This document shows, one piece after another, positions 12,712 through 24,954 of a stretch of 64,000 nt of DNA. The first letter of the stretch is position 1, and each line of letters begins with the position of its first letter. Made by a program: the position numbers and the translations under genes. Source of the DNA: Siphonodentalium dalli (taxonomy: Eukaryota > Mollusca > Scaphopoda > Gadilida > Siphonodentaliidae); contig CP136065.1 of NCBI GenBank assembly GCA_032622095.1, positions 207,182,151 to 207,246,150 on the forward strand, given 5' to 3'. The notes beneath the pieces were generated by a model. The model was not told where the DNA came from. It ran no database searches and saw nothing but the letters and a program-made list of their open reading frames with translations.

Positions 12712-14388
12712 TCTACTATATAATTTGAGACTTCCGTATATATATATGTGTGTGTATATGTGTACTTCATGGAATCCAAAACGCGTGTACAGATTGCGCT
12801 CAAATTTCGTATGTAAGTTTAAAATCCCACCGACACGGCCGTGATCGCGTTTTGGAGAAGCTCAGAGCACCGTCTCTCCCTTCCCAATCATCAAAATCAC
12901 CGCAATCGGCACTTCGGGGTTAATTGATATTCGCTCGCGATCCAAGAGGAGTAACTCTACATTTTTTTATATCTGTATATGTATATTTTTATATCCATAT
13001 TCACTTCAAACTGATAAACCCGTTGAGCCAAAACTTGCTAATACCTCGCAAAATATAGAATTTACATTTTCTGATATATACATTTTTTGTTACGGCTGAA
13101 AATCTTAGTCTATTTCCGAAACATTCAGATTTTAAAGTCTAAACTTGCACACCTCAATTCCTGCTAACTGACGCAGCTATATGGCAGTGCCCCAAACCGT
13201 GAACGCCAACGACATTGTTGGCGAGAAAATAGCCCCCAAGCCGTAAATATCAACGACATTGTTGGCGAGAAAAAAATAGCCCCCAAGCCGTAAATATCAA
13301 CAACAACGACATTGTTGGCGAGAAAATAATTAGTTCAAATTACTAAATACACGTTTTCGGCAATGTGAGATTTTTCGGGGAGCCGTGATGCCAACAACAA
13401 CGACTCGAAGCCGTGATTGCCAACAACAACGACATCATCGGGTCAGTTTTTCTAAATACACGCAATCCTATTTTCCCTTTTCGGCAATGTGATATTTTTC
13501 GGGGAGCCGTGATGCCAACAACAACGACCCGAAGCCCTGAATGCCAACAACAACGACATCATCGGGTCAGTTTTTTAAGTGAATCCAAGGCACTGCGAAA
13601 CGTCCCGAATCTGACGGGACTTCCACTGCCCAAAACCGTGAACGCCAACGACATTGTTGGCGATAAAATAGCCCCCAAGCCGTAAATATCAACAACAACG
13701 ACATTGTTGGCGAGAAAATAATTAGTTAAAATTACTAAATACACGCAATCCTATTTTCCCTATATGGCAATGTGAGATTTTTCGGGTAGCCCCGAGCCGT
13801 GATGCCAACAACAACGACCCGGGTTAATAGCATTGATATATAGAGCGTTCGGTTTCCGCAGTGTCTATATAACGAGCGTCGTTTTCGCTATCTACTTATC
13901 TGTATGACGGGAGTCGCTCGAAATATTTCGGACGGGTACGGCAGACTCGAAATATTATGCAGAGAGATTTCATGACATTAGGACGGGTACGGGCAGGTTA
14001 AAAAAAAAAAAAAAAACAAAGAATGTGTTGTCTGTCGTTCTCAATGGCCACGGGCAGGTTAAATAACGGGGAAGTTTAGGACGGGTACCATGAATTAACT
14101 CATTGAAAAACAAAGAATGCGTTGTCTGTCATTCCTAGGAAGGGGGGATTTCATCGGGTCAATTTAAAAAAACAATTAAATTATAAAAAAGAATTAAATT
14201 AAATTAATAATTAAATAAATATTCAAAAATTCAAAAAAACATAAATTAAATTTAAAAACATTAAATTAATATTAAAAAATTCAAAAAAACATAATATTAA
14301 AAATTAAAAAAAAATATAAATAACAACTAAATAATTAAAAAAATGTCATGTTTCGGACAAACGCCGCCGATGGCGGGCTAACTGCTAG
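12712..14388 (+). mobile_element. Helitron-like unit 2 (1,677 bp) with internal minisatellite
   Basis: Begins TCTACTATATAATTTGAGAC directly after the CTAG of unit 1 and ends with a hairpin plus CTGCTAG. It is the longest unit because of internal tandem repeats around 13190-13830, carrying motifs such as acgacattgttggcgag and atgccaacaacaacgac. Confidence 0.75.
13190..13830 (+). repeat. Minisatellite inside Helitron-like unit 2
   Basis: Repeated blocks of about 60-160 bp contain gccaacaacaacgac, acattgttggcgagaaaa and ttttcggggagccgtgat in shuffled order. Frames through it are repeat shadows, not genes. Confidence 0.7.
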
Positions 14389-15233
14389 TCTACTATATAT
14401 TTTAAGAACTACGTATAGATATATATGTGTATGTGTGTGTATGTGGGTACTTCATAGAATCGAAAACGGCTGGTCGGATCGAGCTCAAATTTCCCATATA
14501 AGGGTAAAAAACAACGGGGATCGTCCACGTCGTATTTTGGACGAGCTCTGAGCACTCATTATCCACTCCCAATCATCAAAATCACCGCAAACGGCACATC
14601 GGGGGTTAAGGCACCAACGATCTTTATATTGACCTTGTTTGAAGTTGTTAATCTAGAAACGCTCTTTATTGCTATCGACGTTGCTAAACGGTTACCCATG
14701 AGTACTAAATTACGGATGCAAAACGCGAAATGCATTTATCTTGATTAAAAAGGCAGAATTAACGTGTTGTATGATTCTTATGTCTGTCGTTCCTAGGAAC
14801 GGGGGAAATTTTCAATCATACCTCTTTTAGGGACGGGTACTGCGTGTTGTGTGAAAACAAAAATGCGTGTTGTGTGATTCTTATGTCTGTCGTTCCTAGG
14901 AACGGGGGAAATTTTCATCGGGTCAGTTTTTTCGCCCGATGTACCTTAAATCATACCTCTTTTAGGGACGGGTACTGCGCGTTGTGTGATTCTTATGTCT
15001 TCTTCACCTTAATAGGGTAAAATAAGGTCTAATCGGGTAAAATATTGAAAAACCAAAAATTAAATTAAAAAATTAATCAAAAAAATTAATTCAAAAATCC
15101 AGTAAATTCAAAATGCACATTTAACTCATGTTATAAAAAAAATATATATATTAACTCATTAAAAAATTAATTTAAAAAAATAAAAATTGTCATGTTTCCG
15201 ACGAACGCCGCCAGTGGCGAGCTAACCTGCTAG
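14389..15233 (+). mobile_element. Helitron-like unit 3 (845 bp)
   Basis: Same start (TCTACTATATATTTTAAGAA) and 3' hairpin with CTGCTAG. Internally it has repeated cgttcctaggaacggggg blocks and AT-rich aaaattaaa stretches. Confidence 0.75.
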
Positions 15234-16456
15234 TCTACTATATATTTTGAGAACTACGTAAATATATGTGTATATATATATATTTGTCCTCTATAGACTC
15301 GAAAACGACTGCACCGATTGGGCTCAAAGTTCCCATCTAAGGTTAAAAACCAACGGAAATGGTCATCGCGGCGTTTTGGAGAAGCTCAGAGCACCCGTTC
15401 TCCACACTCAGTTACAAAAAACGGTACTTTGGGGTTAATAGCGTTGATTGTTAAAGAGCGTTCCCATCCGCATTGTCTTTGATAAAGATCTTCCATATTT
15501 GGGTTCGTTAACCGATTAACGCTCTTTATTCCCTTCGGCTTTCACAAACGGCGTTTGTTTACGCTCTTTATTCCCTTCGGCTTTCACAAACGGCGTTTGT
15601 TTACGTTATCTGGAACTCGCTTCCTAGGAACGGGGACATTTTCATCGGATTAGACCCCACGGCATCCCCACGGCAATTTTAATTCACATTCCCAACACCT
15701 AGCAGTGGCAAATATCTATTAGCGAGCATCAAGGCGAGTCTTGTGGCGTATTAATTCAAATGCTTTCGATCAAACAATATTCTCTGTCGCACTGATATTT
15801 CGTCATCTATACGATTCCACTGCAATCGACCTATTTTTAGAACGCAACACATGGTACAAAAATTACGTCGCGTTGGTGATGGGGTGCACGGCAGGATTAA
15901 TTTAAATATGTCATGTTGGTAACAATATCTAGCCGAGAATTCCTCAGACCTACAGACGAATGCGACCAACAAATTTCAAAATTGGTCACTTGACCTCCCC
16001 ATGAATATGTTCTGGGAAATTCAATGCCGATTGAGCTCAAACTTGCTACCTACGGGAAGTGTCATATATATGTGTGTGTCCTTTATAGACTCGAACCGAT
16101 TGAGTTCAAACTTGCTACCTACGGGAAGTGAAATGGATGGGTTAAATTGTGACCCCGACCTGACCTTGACCTTGAAAATGATCAATTCAAGGTCAAATCG
16201 GGTCAAATTGAAAAACAAAAAATTCAATTAAAAACATAAAAAAAACCAGTAAATTCAAAACGCACAATTAACTCATTGAAAAATTAAAAAAATCGGGTAA
16301 AATTGAAAAATAAAAAATAAAAAAGGCACAATTAACTCATTGAAAAACAAAAAATTAAATAATTAATTAAACAAAAATTAATAAAAAAATTAATTAAAAA
16401 TATTTAAAATTGTCATGTTTCTGACGATTGCCGCCAGTGGCGGGCTAACCTGCTAG
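15234..16456 (+). mobile_element. Helitron-like unit 4 (1,223 bp)
   Basis: Same 5' end (TCTACTATATATTTTGAGAA) and 3' end (hairpin, then CTGCTAG). It holds a direct duplication of a gaccgattgagctcaaacttgc-type block near 16028 and 16097, and a tandem duplication around 15510-15605 (acgctctttattcccttcgg). Confidence 0.75.
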
Positions 16457-17120
16457 TCTACTATATATTTTGAGACTTCGTATGTATGTGTGCATGTGTG
16501 TATATCCTTTATAGACTCGAAAACAGCTAGACCGATTGAGCCCAAACTTGCTACCTAGGGGTACTTTTTTCCTGGATGTGTTTTGGACGGGTCGAATCGT
16601 GACCCCGACCTGGCCTTGACCTGCAGAATGGTCAATTCAAGGTCAAATCGGATAAAACTGGCGGATTTCGACGAAATTTGATATCTATGGGTACTTTTGT
16701 CCGGGGAGTGTTTTGGATGGGTCAAATCGTGACCACGACCTGACCTTGATTTTCAAAATGGTCAGTTCAAGGTCAAATCGGGCAAAACGGACGGATTTCG
16801 ACGAAATTTTATATCTATGGGTACTTTTGTCCGGGGAGTGTTTTGGACGGGTCAAATCGTGACCCCGACCTGACCTTGACCTTCAAAGGGTGAAATCGGG
16901 TAAAAATTGCAGATTTTGACGAAATTTGAAAGCTAGGGGTAATTTTGTCGTGGGAGTGATTTAGACGGGTCAAATCGTGATCCCGACCTGACCTTGACTT
17001 TCAAAATGGTCAATTCAGCGTCAAATCTGGCCCGATATCGCATGCGACCTTGTCCTTGCTCATATACGCTCATAACAAAGCCATGGGACGAATCCTGGCA
17101 GTGGCGGGCTAATCTGCTAG
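16457..17120 (+). mobile_element. Helitron-like unit 5 (664 bp), end of array
   Basis: Starts TCTACTATATATTTTGAGAC and ends CTGCTAG at 17120, followed by T. The base before unit 1 is also T, so the array as a whole sits at a T|T junction, with no target duplication, as expected for Helitrons. Confidence 0.75.
16560..17045 (+). repeat. Tandem repeat of about 125 bp, roughly four copies
   Basis: Each copy runs from a gggtcaaatcgtgaccc block through a gacctgaccttgac block, a ggtcaaatcggg block and an atttcgacgaaattt block. It lies within Helitron-like unit 5 and is rich in AGGTCA half-sites in both orientations. Confidence 0.75.
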
Positions 17121-18070
17121 TTTTCGATAAATGAGAGGTGGGTATTATTTTTTTATTTTTCGTCTAGATTGAGTGGCATTGTATAAATGCACCATTATGG
17201 TAAGTAATAGAAGACGGACGTGCTGGCCTGAATGTCAATGTCTATCTGTATTTTCTATAGAAGAAATGGACGTTGATTTGCTTTAGTTCTATATAGTATA
17301 CAAGTTGGTCTGACATTTTGTTCTGAACGCGAAAGCTTTCCACACAAAAATGTCAGACCAACTGGCATCCATACTCTATGGAATGCAACAAAATATATTC
17401 CCATTACTAATATTCAAGTTCTTTATTTAACATAACGGTACAAGTGGTAACAAACATAAAATTATAACACTTTACTGGGATGGTGGCACGACCTTCTGGC
17501 CATCTTCCTGCCATCTCATAAGAAATACATTCCTTTCTGGCTCCGAGCCACCCTCGTCAGTGGTCATACAATCAAATTAAACTTGTGCTTATATTTTTAG
17601 TAACCAAGTCAACTGGTAGATTAAAGGAGCATATAAACGCTTCTCAAACGTTTTTTCTCGTAGCTCATTGCAAGTTGCGCCTACACACAATGGAAGCAAG
17701 TAGTGGTCAGCGTGTGCATCATGTGACTTAATGTCGACAAACAAACCAATGTCCTGCATTCATGCTCCGCAGCACGAATGCATGTAGGAGAGTAAATTTA
17801 CTGTCATGAAATTACACTGACAGCAGAGTGCCACAAAAAATATCAGGTAAAACAGGGTGAAATATGAATAACAGCTTTGCCTGTTATTTAATTTTTTAAG
17901 CTGATAGTAGGCTGCATTAATTGGTGCTACTGATAGGTTATATGAAAATGGTCAAATATCCAAATAACTTGATATGTCAAATACTGTGTCGCATGAGTAT
18001 ATATAACGCAATTATACAGATACTCCTGACATGATTTATTAAAATTATGATGACTGTATCTATATTTCAG
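17121..18070. other. Probable intron end, with a short inverted repeat
   Basis: No coding frame. An inverted repeat at about 17305-17365 pairs agttggtctgacatttt with its complement. The last bases (tatatttcag) form the acceptor for the Mab-21-like exon. Confidence 0.5.
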
Positions 18071-19438
18071 GTGAACTGTGCTGGAGATATAGTCCAACAA
18101 ATATCAACCAACAACACGACCTGCTAAACCAGTCCTCAGAAGTAATGCCACTGCTCAAAGTGTTGGTGAATAAAATGGACAGTTGCAATGCTGTGGTCCG
18201 GCTGAAGATCCGAGATATAGCACATCAGCTGAATTTGGCAGCACCAGACACAGGAAGTATGCTATACAGCATGCTATGCTCCTTCCGTTCGGACTGTGAG
18301 GTGACCGATCGACCAAGTAGTCGTAGTGTCATAAATGATATACATAAATTGTTGCAACATGGGCTGAACTGTCTGACAGAGGATTTTCCAGTCATATTCA
18401 AGCACAGTACAGCAGTACTACTCGGGTCAGTAGCGGAAAAGACCAAAACTGTCAAGATGGATGAGGGAGATTTTGTCATTTTCCTGCCGTGGCTATATGA
18501 TCACCATACAACATACTTCCCGGTGTCTACACATATGTATCACTTCCTAGTCAGTCATTCATGTGCTGAGTATATTAAAAAAACAATGGTGAAAGCTAGA
18601 GGAAATACAGAAGTACATGGCGATGACGATGATGATGATGATGATGATGAAGAAGTGGGAGCATGCCTGAGGAGGCTCATAGTAGACTCGCTAATATGCA
18701 ATGTGAAGACAATACACAACCTTACATATATCAAGCAATGCAGCAGCCATAAAGCCACAGCTGTAACATTTGAACTCAACAACTCAGAACTCAAGCTCGA
18801 TATATCAGTCGGGATGATGGACGAGAAACTTACATCAATTAGAAGTGATCGACCGGTACAACCACTCAGTGAACAACCACCATTCGCATTCTACATTATT
18901 AACGATGTTGGAGATAGGTTCCTTTTGACAACAACGTTCGCTGAGTCCAGGCTGCTGCATGGTTTGTCGGGAACTGGTGCAGGGATGGCATACCAGCTCA
19001 CTAAATGCGTAGCTCATTATTTCCTCCCGGATTATAAACAGCTTGACTATGAGTGTCCAAAGGCAGTCTTCCCTTCATATCATATCAAACTGGCCTTATT
19101 TTATCTGCTGAAGCATTATGGTGTGGGAGAATCATGGTGCAGTGAGCAGCTGACTAACCGGGTTATGGAACTGGTCGCTGTGTATGCTCTATGTCTGAAT
19201 CAGGAGGCGACCCATAACATATTCCATGACATCGGAAGTACATTGTTGATGGAAGATATCCAGAAGATACTATGTTCATCTGATGTCTCTCGCCACAATG
19301 GTGGCCGATGGGATGGTACAATAGAAGAACATCGTGGTATATACTTGGATATATACCACTCTAATGAGGAATTGTGTCCCAGTACTCTGATGTTAGATCT
19401 CTGCACCTTACTATGGTCCATGCGAGTTACTCCTGCTG
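18071..19438 (+). CDS. Mab-21/cGAS-like nucleotidyltransferase, main coding exon
   Basis: The exon runs from acceptor tttcag (18070) to donor CTG|GTGAGT (19439); the frame is open from the acceptor. Numbered from the Met at 18145: a helical N-terminal part, then GS at 94-95 in LLGSVAEK, 11 residues later E107-x-D109 in DEGDFVIF, and a third acidic residue D219 in LKLDISVGM. This is the G[S]...[E/D]h[E/D]h plus distal Asp signature of MAB21/cGAS-family nucleotidyltransferases. All three metal ligands are kept, so catalysis is plausible. The C-terminal half has the family's helical pattern (FAESRLLHGLSG about 265-276; PSYHIKLALFYLLKHYG about 310-326). No cGAS-type zinc motif is visible. An Asp/Glu run at about 160-170 interrupts the core. 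Known relatives make cyclic (oligo)nucleotides on sensing nucleic acid, or are developmental MAB21 proteins; which applies here is inference. The stop shortly after 19438 is intronic. Confidence 0.85.
18625..18655 (+). repeat. GAT triplet microsatellite coding for an Asp/Glu tract
   Basis: A (GAY)n run inside the nucleotidyltransferase exon encodes nine Asp followed by two Glu. It sits between the metal-binding strands and the third catalytic Asp, probably in a surface loop. Triplet repeats vary in copy number without shifting the frame. Confidence 0.85.
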
Positions 19439-19490
19439 GTGAGTTACTGTTAATTTCATAACTTTCCTTACAAACTTTGAGATATAGTAA

Positions 19491-19546
19491 AACCTCTCCA
19501 AACCGAACACAGTTCGGACCAGCCTTTCTGTTCGGTTTAGAGAGGT
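19491..19546. repeat. Short hairpin resembling a DNA-transposon terminus
   Basis: AACCTCTCCAAACCGAACA is followed about 20 bases later by its near-complement. The motif resembles pogo/Tigger-type ends, but no partner end was found. Confidence 0.45.
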
Positions 19547-22500
19547 GTTTGGTTTATAGAAAATTGCACTATAATCTGAATGTAGTAACATCGTTACTAA
19601 GACTATAAGAGTTGTCGGAACACAACCAACTCATTGTTGATTAATTAAACTGTATTCAGTAAAGTACCAACTAAAATATAAACAAAAATAGATAAAACAT
19701 GTTATAATAAGAATTAAAAACATGGTCTTATTAAGATATAAGACATATTGATAAGACAGGAAACACGGAAAAGAAAATTTTTACAGTAATTTTTTTTCAA
19801 ATGTTGCTAAATATTGTCACATCGTTAGTATAGTAATTATGTACTATTGAATATTCGTACCACTTTAATTAGTGGTGTTTTGTTTGGCGAATGTTTGAAC
19901 CGGATTATAATGGCAGCTGTCTGATTAGATAACTGTATGCTTATTTAACACTTTGTGTGAACAATGGTGACTTCACAGATAATACAGTGCTGACACTCTG
20001 CTTTACATCAAGCATAGAGCTGAATTGGACTCTTAATTTTATGACCACTGTACAAACTAAACACTAATTAGCTAAAAGTACACGAAGGTAGTGTATTGTC
20101 ACCAATAAAGTTTTACTCAACCTGTCACAATGAATGAGCCGTCACGAAAACGACCACTCAGAGTTGAATGTATAGACCAAACGTTTAAACTTATAAATGA
20201 TCCCCATTCTACACGAGTGCCAAAACGAGCTCAGCGTCAAGTATATTAAATCTGCCAGTATCCCTTTCCATGTTCGGATTTCGGAGGTAAAAATTAATGT
20301 TCACATTTTGCAATATAAAAGCCATCTGATGTTCATAATAGAGCGTTTCTGGTCTACAAAGATAATTTTTAGTAAAATGTACTTTGGTGAATTCGGGACG
20401 GACAATTTGTTTGGTATGGCGAAGGATTTGGTTTATATGGGATCCGGTTTGAAGAGGTTTTACTGTATTTTTGAAAACTATAAAGCTATCAATAACCAAC
20501 CATTTCTGTGCCTGTGATTAATTTCTGAATCAAATGCTAGCAATACATCAATGGTGAAACAACAATATGTTTGGGTATGAATAATGCGAAATATTGTATA
20601 ATGAACACGCAACCTGACACACGAAAACACACTGATAGATGTGATTACCAGCAAAATCAGATGGGATATCAGATATTTCTAAGCAATACCTTACTCACCA
20701 AGGCACTCGATTGTAAAACTGTGAATTTAATGTTTGTAATTGTGTGGCAAGTGTGACTCTGCTGTGTATATGGGTGAGAAAATGTACAGTGATTGGCAAA
20801 CTGAGAGAATATATGTGAGATATGGGACGGCACAACAGTATACAAGCATTTCAATACTGTAGAGGTTAGCTAGATCACAAAGTATTGAAGATGGAAACTG
20901 GTGAGTGGTGGTACAAGGAAATTGTTGGCCAGAGAGAAACAGTATTGTAGATTAGGTGTTTAGTAAAGACAAATGCTATGACTGTCCTATTGGGTGGGAC
21001 TGTTCTACCATACTTGGGACGGTTGATATGACTATATGACTACCCTGTTCGATGTGGGATTATGATATGACTACTGTGTGTGGGTGAGACTTCTGATAAT
21101 GGCAACCCTGTTTGAGTTGGGTTTTTGATTACAGACTAGCAATTTGCATTTTGGTTCCAGTTTTACTTCTGCGCAAAAAAATAGCATAGTTTGTGTTCGG
21201 TTTTCGGTTTTGTTTCCACAGTGTATGTGGCAGGATACGCTTGGTTTAACTCAGATCATCGGCTATTATATAAAACAACGACACTACTATTCTCAAATAT
21301 GTGGTGGTAGATACCAAACTGAATGATTATTAACCCTTTTATAGAAGTTCCAAGTATATCAGCCTTATTCAACACAGTTGGGATGGCACTGTTTAATGTT
21401 AAGCATCAAACATGCTGCCTCACATCACATCGTGATAAGAGGGAGTCTGGAGAATATTTGCAGACAGGAGGCTCAAGTGTTTTTCCGACCACAAGGTACC
21501 CACCACCTCTATTTACTTGCGCCAGTCTATGCTGGACGCAAGTAATGTTTTCGGTCTGTCTGGATCTGTTTATTTGTCTGTTTATCTGCCTGTCCTTCCG
21601 CGAATATGTTACGTCATACTGGAAGTACAGAATGTAAAGAATGCACATGCGCTAATATGAAATGGTTGCACCAATTGTAATATAAATCCACATTTATACT
21701 TAATTTGCATTGTTAATTGTTTTTATTTTGGTAATAAGTCATTCTTCTTTTTTTTCGCATGGAAAGTGACGTGCGTACAAATTTCTGGAAACTTTCTTCG
21801 AAGTTCAAACATTTCCGAAAGACGCAGGTGCATATAAACCATGTCCGGACAAACAGTCCAGCGCATCGTTCTATCGAGAAAAAATTGTACTGAAAAATAT
21901 GTTGAAACATGGATTATTAAACGCCTTATTAATTAACTGAGTAAACAAGCTTTCTCATTCTCAACGCAATTGACATTTTGATGATATGTTCCCGAAGACC
22001 ACAGGTCAGTCGCTAAGGGCATGTTCACATTGACACAATACTAACCATGATCTCGTGTCTTTTACTTAAAAGTGTCGGAATTTGAAATTGACTTTTTTTT
22101 TGCCGCTGAAGTGCAATGGCATACACAAAGCATTCTTGTCAGACTAGTAATGTAACCCAATTGGTATATAATATATAGCATTATCGGCAACCAATCGTAT
22201 TCACACCCTTCACATGAGCGATGTCTATATTGTTCTATAAATATGTCAAACAACTCGTACGTCATTACTAAGACTATCATTAGTGTAATAGATCAACTGG
22301 ATATAACAGATATTCTGTCCGTACACACACATATTTCAGCGATGGGTGAACTGAAATTTGTTATCCATATTTGCTATCGATCTCTCAAACGAGGGCCCAG
22401 CACCCGCGGTTCAAACTGTCCGATTGTGTAGTATGCCTGTCGCTCACATGGGGCTAATCGTTTTACAGGGTTAAAGCCATATTATGCCGCTACGGTGTCA

Positions 22501-23179
22501 TAACAATGATAACCGAGTCAGGTCATGCCTTTATCATTAATTTAAAAAAACAAATGATATCGCCATTTAAAATAAAATAACAAGTTAGGAAACCTATCTA
22601 TTGTACAAGTATCACTTCGACCACATCTTTCGTCGCCAAATATAAATTAGTCAATGGAACCTCCGCTCATACTGGCTCATATTTGAATGTTCAATCTGTG
22701 CGACAATCTACCCATGACTGCTGACCATAATATCGAGTTTTAATAAGGTAAATTGTCCAATTGAACCCTGACACAGGCTCGACACGTTGTCATGAGCACA
22801 TTGCATAATGTAGGTTACCCAACTGTAACCTTATTACAAGTGGGGTATAAAATATAATTTAAAAATATGTTGTAATCATTGAGTCCAACGACTGATAACA
22901 ATATACATATATACACGATACTGGCGACATAATATTGCTTTGGTCCCGTATAATGATTAGCCTGCAAAACTGTAAAGTCGCTATTGTTTCAGGAGTTTCG
23001 TATTCGGTTTTATAGGCAAATGCAAACTGCGAATCTCAAACAACATATTTCAGTGTTTCTGGTGCCAACTAAATATAAATATCTGATGAGTGCTCGATAG
23101 AAAACGTCAACTATATATCACACAATTATTCGCGGGTTGATAGTCTGAGTACGATCGAGAGAGCTCGCTGGCTTACCGA

Positions 23180-23230
23180 GGATAGCCTAATAGGGGATAG
23201 CCTAATAGAGGATAGCCTAATAGAGATTAT
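23180..23230 (+). repeat. Three-copy 15-bp tandem repeat
   Basis: Units of gatagcctaatagrg repeated three times in non-coding DNA. Confidence 0.8.
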
Positions 23231-23639
23231 AGTGAGCTTCCTGCTCACGAGGGTGAGCCAACTGAGCTAGTGATCGACGGAGATCAATACCTTGAAGACA
23301 TTGAGACATCATCTCAATGCGACCAGCTCCCTTCGGCTTGAGACTTGGACCGAGCTTTGGGCCCACATAACTTAACTCTTTCAACACAGCAGCCCGATTT
23401 AGCGGTCACGACGTAATTTACTTTCACCACCGCAGCCCGCTTTAGCGGCAGAGAATACTTTTTCGAGAATAACAGGCAACAATACCATGTTTTCGGGGAT
23501 ATGCTAATTATTTTATTGGTTGGCGACTTAGATATAATTAGGGTGATAGTCTGTATCAATACTAAATGATTGTTGAACACGCAGACCTGACAAATACGGC
23601 CACACCGAAAGTTTCCGGCCTAAATATAGACAGCACATA

Positions 23640-24730
23640 TATGACGTGACAACTACTATTTTGGGCTTTCCCTGGGTTTTCCCAAAAATGGTCTAGAGTA
23701 GCCACATAATATGGTTTCACTCAGTTCCGTTTAGAAGTTCTGCCCATTTCCGTTCACAAATATGGCCAGAGTCTAAAAAAGACATCTTTGGCAAAATTCC
23801 ATACTGCAGTACATCATTTAAAATGAATTGGTCATGCCTCAGAAGGTACAGGGACAACGAGAATGAAATATGTCGTAGTCAGTGGATTAAGTAACATTGT
23901 TAATAACAAAGTGAGTTACAATTTGCTAACACTTTGGAACAGAGAATACTGCTCAGGATATATGTAAAAACAACACAAGAATTTACCAAATGTGGTTGCC
24001 ATTTTGGAAGCTATCTCGAGTAATGTTGTCTAAAACGCATTAGTGTGACGCATTTAAGACAAATAACAAAAACAAACATCTTTGATACCAAAGTTAGCTC
24101 CATTTACTTGAATAAATGGTCCAAACCTGAAAAGTAAATGTTGGCCCATTTTGATGTCAAGTTTGTGATATAAAAATCCAATAATTCTGGTAATGTCAGT
24201 GCTTACATTAGTAAAACTTAACAAATGTGCATCAGAAATGTTCTAATTTAATGTATATAAGACAGCATAGCCAACTATATTCATCAATCACAATCTGTAA
24301 GCGATTACATGGCATGATGGGGGAATATTTACCATTTTCCAGGTTTTGGCTGCCATTTTCAGACAGTGACAATTTTTTTTCCATTGGGTTCATATTTTCA
24401 TAATAAATTGTATGTCTCTCTAAATTTGCTCAGTTCTGTCAATTTCTTGTTAAAATATGACTAGAATGCTAATGGTGAGTTTTGGTAAAATTTCATACCA
24501 AGTTCTCTATACTCGAATTATTGAGGGATCGGAAGGGACCGGATCCCTCGAATGGCATATTTCATTGATCCAGTTTTCACTTAACATGAAAAATACAAAA
24601 TAAAGTCACATTTCCGAACCAGTTCCATACTGCAGAACCTGATCTAGAAGATATTAATGAAAAAACGTAAAATTTCCTCTTTCAGCTGCCATTTTGACGG
24701 CCATCTTAGACGGGGGAGTTCAAATTTTAC
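23640..24730 (+). repeat. Loosely tandem diverged repeats
   Basis: ttccatactgcag recurs near 23798 and 24626, and a gctgccatttt-type block near 23993, 24350 and 24685. This suggests units of about 340 bp, heavily diverged. Non-coding. Confidence 0.4.
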
Positions 24731-24830
24731 CCTAAAATGTGGCATTATATCTCTCAGAGCCATACTTACTGTATATGCCTAATTTTAAATTGCATATTTC
24801 ATGGTAAGATTAATTGTGACTAATAGATTA

Positions 24831-24954
24831 ATAGTGTAGCCGAATAAAGAATTTATTCTTGCGAGTATGTGGGCATCTATTTGGCGAGCCTCTAGGCGAG
24901 CCAAATAGATGCCCACATACGAGCAAAAATAAATTCTCTATTCAGCTACACTAT
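24831..24954. repeat. Long hairpin (about 55-bp arms)
   Basis: atagtgtagc at the left edge pairs with gctacactat at the right edge. The arms match almost throughout, apart from a few single-base differences, and close on a loop near 24886-24899. Stem segments include gtgggcatctatttggc and its complement. It is probably a MITE or its remains; no clear target duplication was identified. Confidence 0.8.

Noticed and set aside
13413-13744. Frames rich in NNND and GDKIAPKP-type words
   Set aside because: Translations of the minisatellite inside Helitron-like unit 2.
12010-17120. CRISPR-like or satellite interpretation of the regular repeats
   Set aside because: The units are 0.66-1.68 kb with Helitron-type ends in a eukaryotic context. 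There are no short direct repeats with unique spacers.
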